DNA of 10,328 nt from Maricaulis sp. (lineage in GTDB: Bacteria; Pseudomonadota; Alphaproteobacteria; Caulobacterales; Maricaulaceae), in contig NZLV01000134.1 of the NCBI GenBank assembly GCA_002694345.1, forward strand, positions 1 through 10,328. Direction: 5' to 3'. Below are positions 7,223-10,328 of this stretch, piece by piece. Numbering within the stretch: the first letter of the stretch is position 1; the number at the start of each line of letters is the position of its first letter. Under the pieces are notes generated by a model. It made no database searches. It was not told where the DNA came from and worked only from the letters and a program-made list of their open reading frames with translations. Both the position numbers and the translations under genes were made by a program.

Positions 7223-7561
7223 ATGTCTGGCGACGAACTCAATTTGCGCGTTGACGCAGTGACCACGCAGACGCGTCGGTTCAAATCCCTGATCGGGGAA
7301 TTCTTCCGTCTGGAGTTCAAGCGCGCGCGCCCGAAATGGGGCCCGTATGAAGTCTCCATCGAGATCCAGCGAACCCCGGACAGCCCCACCCACGATGTCG
7401 ACAATGTCGCCAAGGCGGTGCTCGACGCGCTGACCGGCGTCGTCTTCCATGATGACAGCCAGGTGGAGCGCCTGCTCGTGACCAAGGTCGAAGGCGACCG
7501 CCCCCGCATCGCGGTGACGGCGCGGCCGATGCGTGAAGTGCGGGTGCTGGAGGAGGCTTAG
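7223..7561 (+). CDS. RusA-family Holliday junction endodeoxyribonuclease-like protein
   Basis: A 112-residue protein. RusA dimers cut Holliday junctions using clustered acidic residues. Here HDVDNVAKAVLDAL gives D58, D60 and K64, with the same spacing as D70, D72 and K76 of E. coli RusA. The following VVFHDDSQVERL supplies D77/D78 in place of D90/D91. The rest follows the family: a basic start, EVSIEIQRTP before the acidic cluster, then TKVEGDRPRIAVTARP. ATG 7223 is preceded by CAGG 5 nt away; an open extension to 7115 does not look like RusA. RusA genes are often phage-borne, but copies outside obvious prophages also occur in alphaproteobacteria. The gene is divergent from fumC across 184 bp. 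Its last 20 bp, including the stop, belong to a 22 bp repeat found again at 8078-8099, and its GGAGGAGG end provides the ribosome site of the next gene. Confidence 0.88.
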   Translation: MSGDELNLRVDAVTTQTRRFKSLIGEFFRLEFKRARPKWGPYEVSIEIQRTPDSPTHDVDNVAKAVLDALTGVVFHDDSQVERLLVTKVEGDRPRIAVTARPMREVRVLEEA

Positions 7562-7563
7562 GT
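7542..7563 (+). repeat. Direct repeat, copy 1 (3' end of rusA)
   Basis: These 22 bp (beginning GGGTGCTGGAGG and ending GCTTAGGT) include the last codons and stop of the RusA-like gene. They recur without mismatch at 8078-8099. Some similarity continues for about 10 bp beyond. Confidence 0.9.
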
Positions 7564-7565
7564 TT

Positions 7566-7988
7566 TTGGTTTCCGCCAGGCAGCCTTTTCTCGACTGGTT
7601 TGACAGTGAACTCAGTGATGGTCGGCTGGACGCTGACAATCTCGCGGCGCGAGCCGTTTCTGTTGCGATGGCGGAACTTGTGCAGGATCGCTTTTCAGAA
7701 GCGGAGCTACAGGCACTTGAAACCGCCAAGGCCTGCCTGACAGGCTCGGTGTCAGAGCCTGATCGCATGGCCAAGCTTGTTCCCTTGTTCAACACCCGTG
7801 ATGCGCTGATGAAGGCTGGGCAGGTGCGGTCTGAAGCCTTTTTCCTGAATCAGATCCTCGTTTCATCGCTCGTGACACATGGCGGGCTGAACCCGCAAAT
7901 GTCTGAGCTGCTGGATGATGTGAGGGAAGGGCTGGGGCTTCGCGAAGAGGTTTGTATCGAGATCGTGCGGCGTGTGATCGGCGGCTAG
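7566..7988 (+). CDS. Hypothetical helical protein, unrecognised, lower GC than neighbours
   Basis: I do not recognise this protein. From a TTG at 7566 it has 140 residues, begins (M/L)VSARQPFLDWFDSELSDGR, and looks all-helical and soluble with no signal peptide or membrane segment. Features include AELVQDRFSEAELQALETAKACL, a MAKLVPLFNTRDALMKAGQVRSEAFFLNQIL helix pair, and an acidic C-terminal part ending EVCIEIVRRVIGG. GGAGGAGG at 7549-7556, inside the end of rusA, sits 9 nt before the TTG; an in-frame GTG at 7533 is the alternative. No ATG occurs until residue 36. By hand count its GC is about 57%, against about 65-73% in sampled parts of its neighbours, which suggests a separate origin. It lies between the 22 bp direct repeats. 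The frame is long and open, so I think it is real, but its function is unknown. Confidence 0.65.
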   Translation: MVSARQPFLDWFDSELSDGRLDADNLAARAVSVAMAELVQDRFSEAELQALETAKACLTGSVSEPDRMAKLVPLFNTRDALMKAGQVRSEAFFLNQILVSSLVTHGGLNPQMSELLDDVREGLGLREEVCIEIVRRVIGG

Positions 7989-8020
7989 TGCCTGCTTTCG
8001 GGCTGGTTCCGGGATTATGG

Positions 8021-8064
8021 GTCCCGGCTCTGCGGCCTGCCTTCGCAGGCCATTCGGCCGGGAT
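8021..8064. repeat. Nested palindromic repeat unit
   Basis: Outer arms TCCCGGC (8022-8028) and GCCGGGA (8057-8063) enclose a hairpin GGCCTGC-CTTC-GCAGGCC (8034-8051). The continuation GGAGATGGGGG (8070-8080) recurs at 8389-8399, next to the composite repeat at 8266-8389, so the two may be related. No T-run follows, so it is not a standard terminator. It resembles dispersed intergenic palindromes seen in alphaproteobacterial genomes. Confidence 0.6.
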
Positions 8065-8077
8065 GACAAGGAGATGG

Positions 8078-8099
8078 GGGTGCTGGAGGAGGCTTAGGT
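8078..8099 (+). repeat. Direct repeat, copy 2 (duplicate of rusA 3' end)
   Basis: Exact 22 bp match to 7542-7563, offset by 536 bp. Here it is non-coding and follows the palindromic unit at 8021-8064. With copy 1 it brackets the unknown gene and that palindrome. Confidence 0.9.
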
Positions 8100-8106
8100 C
8101 TTCTGT

Positions 8107-8126
8107 TTGGCCGCTGACGCGGCCAA
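8107..8126. repeat. Perfect 8-bp-stem hairpin abutting the double-hairpin repeats
   Basis: TTGGCCGC (8107-8114), loop TGAC, GCGGCCAA (8119-8126). It ends exactly where the repeat unit at 8127 begins and starts 8 bp after the direct repeat. No U-tract follows, so it is a poor terminator candidate. Confidence 0.6.
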
Positions 8127-8175
8127 CCCCTCACCCGGCGCTGCGCGCCACCCTCTCCCGCAAGGGGAGAGGGAG
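8127..8175 (+). repeat. Double-hairpin repeat unit A
   Basis: A 49 bp unit beginning CCCCTCACCCG. Hairpin 1 is GGCGC-TGC-GCGCC (8137-8149). Hairpin 2 is CCCTCTCCC-GCAAG-GGGAGAGGG (8151-8173). It aligns base for base, without gaps, to the reverse complement of 8197-8245. Differences inside the stems are compensated on the partner strand. Confidence 0.8.
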
Positions 8176-8196
8176 CTTCCCGAAGAGCTCCATGTC

Positions 8197-8245
8197 CTCC
8201 TTCTCCCCTCGCGGGAGAAGGTGCCCCAACGGGGCGGATGAGGGG
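8197..8245 (-). repeat. Double-hairpin repeat unit B, inverted relative to A
   Basis: Read on the plus strand, hairpin 2 comes first: CCTTCTCCC-CTCGC-GGGAGAAGG (8199-8221). Hairpin 1 follows: GCCCC-AAC-GGGGC (8223-8235), then GGATGAGGGG. The 21 bp between A and B also contain a small GAGCT/AGCTC stem (8173-8190). Confidence 0.8.
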
Positions 8246-8265
8246 GCTTTCCCTTTAATGGCACG

Positions 8266-8389
8266 CCCATTTCTCCCGGACGCGCGTCAGTGCGTTCCGG
8301 GATCGGCTTTCATCTCATCGCTTGAAAAAATGGCCGGTCGGTCCCGGAACTGCGCCCGTCTGAGCCGGGCTTTGTCCGGGAAAAATGGG
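8266..8389. repeat. Composite palindromic repeat, copy 2
   Basis: The outer arms are inverted with one mismatch in 15: CCCATTTCTCCCGGA (8266-8280) and TCCGGGAAAAATGGG (8375-8389). The left half forms a hairpin between CCCGGA (8275-8280) and TCCGGG. The right half has its own CCCGG/CCGGG arms around an inner GCCCG/CGGGC stem. The core at 8314 (CTCATCGCTTG) aligns with the core of copy 1 at 5480, with about 25 of 37 bases identical by hand alignment. The right hairpin is about 20 bp longer than in copy 1. It sits 125 bp upstream of the small terminase gene. Confidence 0.65.
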
Positions 8390-8513
8390 GAGATGGGGGG
8401 ATAAAAGCGTTGCTACCCAGTCTTCTGCGAAAAACTTCCCCAATTCCTCCAATCCCTTCCCGCAAACCCGCCACAAGAAATCCGACCGTCTCTGCGGGGC
8501 GGTAGATTTGGGC

Positions 8514-9008
8514 ATGGTCGGACAAGAGCGAAAGAGGCGGCCCTCGGATGGCGAATGGCTGCCCTGGTGGTTCCTCTCCCAAGCGGGATGGAGCGACAAG
8601 GACATAGCGGAGCATCGCGGCATGGAAGTGCCCTCGGTCCGCAATCGGTTGAAGGCATTTCCAAACTTGCCGGTGGCGCGGCTGTTTGCCGAGGAGGTGA
8701 ACAAGCTCTGCCAGGGCGTGCAGGGGCTCATTCTCCTCGGCCGGATGGACGAGGTGGATGAGGCGTTCGCGAAGCTGGAATGGCTCGACAAGGTGAGACG
8801 CAAACAGGAGGCGCTCGTGGACAGCAATGAGATCAAGGCGCTGCCGGCTCCGTCCGGGGACGTGCAGGAGGGTGAGAGTGCAGCCGAAGAAGAAGCCAGA
8901 CTCAGAGCTGAAATCCGCGACAGGATCGAGCGTCAGGCCGTTCGCTTTGGATTTGTGGACGAGCTGCGAGCACTTCAGTCGGGAACAGCTGAGAGAGGCC
9001 AGGGCTGA
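8514..9008 (+). CDS. Probable terminase small subunit (GTA-type packaging module)
   Basis: A 164-residue protein. After a basic start (GQERKRRP), residues 26-46 (WSDKDIAEHRGMEVPSVRNRL) read as a helix-turn-helix of the kind at the N-terminus of many small terminases. A helical middle follows (PVARLFAEEVNKLCQGVQGL...EVDEAFAKLEWLDKVRRKQEAL), which could serve ring formation. The C-terminal region is acidic, then basic/helical (ESAAEEEARLRAEIRDRIERQAVRFGF). Small terminases recognise DNA and regulate the large subunit in headful packaging. The call rests mainly on position directly before, and overlapping, a GTA-type large terminase. I chose ATG 8514 because the conserved-looking protein begins there; no strong ribosome site is visible, and the frame is open upstream to 8385 through repeat-derived sequence. 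A homologue search against GTA gene g1 would decide it. Confidence 0.68.
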   Translation: MVGQERKRRPSDGEWLPWWFLSQAGWSDKDIAEHRGMEVPSVRNRLKAFPNLPVARLFAEEVNKLCQGVQGLILLGRMDEVDEAFAKLEWLDKVRRKQEALVDSNEIKALPAPSGDVQEGESAAEEEARLRAEIRDRIERQAVRFGFVDELRALQSGTAERGQG

Positions 9009-10215
9009 CTTCCTGCTGGAAACGGCGGACGCCCAATTTGCCCCGACTGACACGGACTGGCTGATCTGGCTGTTTCTGGGGGGGCGTGGGGCCGGGAAGA
9101 CCCGCGCAGGCGCGGAGTGGGTGCGCTTGCAGGTGGCGGCCGGGGTGCGGCGCATCGCGCTGGTCGGGCCGACTTTCAATGATGTGCGTGAGGTGATGAT
9201 CGAGGGGCCGTCCGGGCTGATGGCGGTGGGGCCGGCGGGGGAGCGGCCGCGCTATGAGGCGACGCGCAAACGGCTGGTCTGGGCGTGCGGGGCGGTGGCC
9301 TATGCCTTCTCGGCGGAGGATCCGGACGGGTTGCGCGGGCCGCAATTCGAGAGCGCCTGGGGAGATGAGTTTGCGGCGTGGGCGAAGCCGCAGGCAACGC
9401 TGGACATGTTGCGCATGGGGCTGCGGCTGGGCGATCAGCCGCGCCTGATGCTGAGCACGACGCCGCGGCCGATCCCGGCGCTCAAAGCGCTGGTGAAGGC
9501 GAAGGGCGTGGTGACCACGCACCAGCCGACCGAGGCCAATGCGGACAATCTGGCGCCGGGCTTCCTGGCGGCGATGCAGGCCGCCTATGGCGGGTCGACG
9601 CTGGGGCGGCAGGAGATTGAGGGCCTGTTGATCGATGATCCGCCGGGCGCGCTGTGGACGCGGACCCAGGTGGAGAGCGCGCGTTGCGAAAACGTGCCGG
9701 AGCTGGACCGGATCGTGGTGGCGGTGGACCCGCCGGCGACGGGCGGGCCGCGTTCGGATGAGTGCGGGATTGTCGTGGCCGGCGCCTGTGGCGAAGGCAT
9801 GCAGCGGCGTGGCTATGTGCTGGCGGATCTGTCCTTCGGACCGGCCTTGCCGGCGGACTGGGCGGCGCGGGTGGCGAACGGGTTCGAGCAGTACGAGGCC
9901 GATGCGGTGATCGCCGAGGCCAATCAGGGCGGGGAAATGGTGCGTTCGGTGCTCAAGGCGGCCGATGCCGGCCTGCCGGTGACATTGGTGCGGGCCAGCC
10001 GGGGCAAGCACACGCGGGCGGAACCGGTGGCGGCGCTCTATGCGGCAGGCCGGGTGAGGCATGCCGGGGGCTTTGCGGCGCTGGAAGACCAGATGTGTGC
10101 CTTTGGCGCGCCGGACGCGCCGGGTGGCAGTCCGGACCGGGTCGATGCCCTGGTCTGGGCACTGAGTGCGCTGATGCTGGGCGCGAAGGGTGCGCCGCGG
10201 TTAAGGCGGTTGTGA
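8953..10215 (+). CDS. Terminase large subunit, gene transfer agent type
   Basis: Packaging ATPase and nuclease that drives DNA into GTA or phage heads. Numbered from a TTG at 8953 (420 residues), the ATPase domain shows Walker A GGRGAGKT (43-50), Walker B with D138 and E139 (SAWGDEFAAW), and the coupling motif LSTTPRP (167-173). The RNase H-like nuclease domain shows D259 (VAVDPP), E322 (AEANQGG) and D398 (DRVDALVW). The wording of these motifs closely matches what I recall of Rhodobacter-type GTA g2 proteins. The start is uncertain. GTG 8878 has AGGAGG at 8866-8871, 6 nt away, and would give 445 residues but overlaps the small terminase by 131 bp. TTG 8953 overlaps it by 56 bp and lacks a clear ribosome site. 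All active-site residues are intact. A portal gene would be expected next, beyond the window. Confidence 0.93.
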   Translation: MWTSCEHFSREQLREARADFLLETADAQFAPTDTDWLIWLFLGGRGAGKTRAGAEWVRLQVAAGVRRIALVGPTFNDVREVMIEGPSGLMAVGPAGERPRYEATRKRLVWACGAVAYAFSAEDPDGLRGPQFESAWGDEFAAWAKPQATLDMLRMGLRLGDQPRLMLSTTPRPIPALKALVKAKGVVTTHQPTEANADNLAPGFLAAMQAAYGGSTLGRQEIEGLLIDDPPGALWTRTQVESARCENVPELDRIVVAVDPPATGGPRSDECGIVVAGACGEGMQRRGYVLADLSFGPALPADWAARVANGFEQYEADAVIAEANQGGEMVRSVLKAADAGLPVTLVRASRGKHTRAEPVAALYAAGRVRHAGGFAALEDQMCAFGAPDAPGGSPDRVDALVWALSALMLGAKGAPRLRRL

Positions 10216-10227
10216 AACGAGGAAATC

Positions 10228-10276
10228 ATCCTTCCCCTTGATGGGGAAGGGGGACCGCGAAGCGGTGGAAGGGGTG
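10228..10276 (-). repeat. Double-hairpin repeat unit C
   Basis: It begins 12 bp after the large terminase stop. Hairpin 2 is CCTTCCCC-TTGAT-GGGGAAGG (10230-10250). Hairpin 1 is ACCGC-GAA-GCGGT (10254-10266), followed by GGAAGGGGTG. It has the same order and sizes as unit B (8- to 9-bp stem with 5-nt loop, then 5-bp stem with 3-nt loop) but different stem sequences, so the structure rather than the sequence is shared. No U-tract follows. Confidence 0.7.
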
Positions 10277-10307
10277 AATCCCGGTGCTGCCGGATAAACC
10301 TCGCCCC

Positions 10308-10328
10308 CACCCCCTCCGCCGGGCATGC
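10308..10328 (+). repeat. Double-hairpin repeat unit D, partial
   Basis: CACCCCCTCCGCC (10308-10320) matches the reverse complement of the end of unit C (CACCCCTTCCACC) with two differences. An inverted partner of C therefore appears to begin here and is cut by the window edge. Confidence 0.45.

Noticed and set aside
5620..7254. A long open frame on the plus strand (over 500 codons) across the fumarase gene
   Set aside because: It is antisense to fumC, whose motifs are intact. Its product is Gly/Asp/Arg-rich low-complexity text typical of the reverse frame of a high-GC gene.
7115..7988. The RusA-like gene and following gene as a prophage remnant
   Set aside because: No integrase, repressor or other phage gene is present up to the terminases; the RusA-like gene alone is not enough.
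8127..8245. Possible CRISPR array
   Set aside because: Only two units, in inverted rather than direct orientation, each made of two hairpins with no unique spacers and no cas genes nearby.
7952..8404. A 150-codon plus-strand frame through the repeat region
   Set aside because: It runs through palindromic repeats, and its product (SRKGRGSFP, SPRGRRCP) simply translates those repeats.
8902..10062. A 386-codon minus-strand frame across the large terminase
   Set aside because: Antisense shadow rich in Arg/His/Pro; the plus strand encodes an intact terminase.

Overview
The window is high-GC, compactly coded chromosomal DNA from an alphaproteobacterium. Several clues point to the Maricaulales/Caulobacterales area. 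These are a small ribbon-helix-helix protein, a DUF4169-type protein, a glycosylase of the alphaproteobacterial Tag-like type, a gene-transfer-agent (GTA) style terminase pair, and intergenic DNA rich in GC palindromes. The lineage is an inference from gene content; no rRNA or other strong marker is present.

Layout. Positions 1-1539 (minus) hold most of a ClC chloride channel/antiporter that runs off the left edge. Positions 1668-3897 are a run of small housekeeping or unknown genes: an exported protein (+), a ribbon-helix-helix protein (-), a Tag-like DNA glycosylase (+), a small GIY-YIG-like protein (+) and a DUF4169-like protein (-). Position 3987 starts a membrane-anchored S41-type protease homologue (+). 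It converges on fumC (5644-7038, minus), with a palindromic repeat and a bidirectional terminator between them. Divergent from fumC is a RusA-like Holliday-junction nuclease gene (7223-7561). It is followed by a lower-GC unknown gene (7566-7988), a repeat-filled gap of 525 bp (7989-8513), and the start of a GTA-like packaging module: small terminase (8514-9008) and large terminase (ending 10215). The portal and head genes would be expected just past the right edge.

The most unusual content is non-coding. The 22 bp covering the 3' end of rusA (7542-7563) are repeated exactly at 8078-8099, so the unknown low-GC gene is bracketed by direct repeats, as in a small inserted cassette. Two families of palindromic repeats are visible. 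One is a double-hairpin unit of about 49 bp (8127-8175 and 8197-8245, inverted to each other; a relative at 10228-10276 and a partial one at 10308-10328) whose stems show compensatory changes. The other is a composite element of about 100-125 bp with outer arms and an alignable core (5433-5532 and 8266-8389). Both families sit beside the packaging genes.

The packaging genes (small and large terminase) are the only clear functional partnership. RusA, the Tag-like glycosylase and the GIY-YIG-like protein are DNA-acting, but nothing shows that they work as one system.
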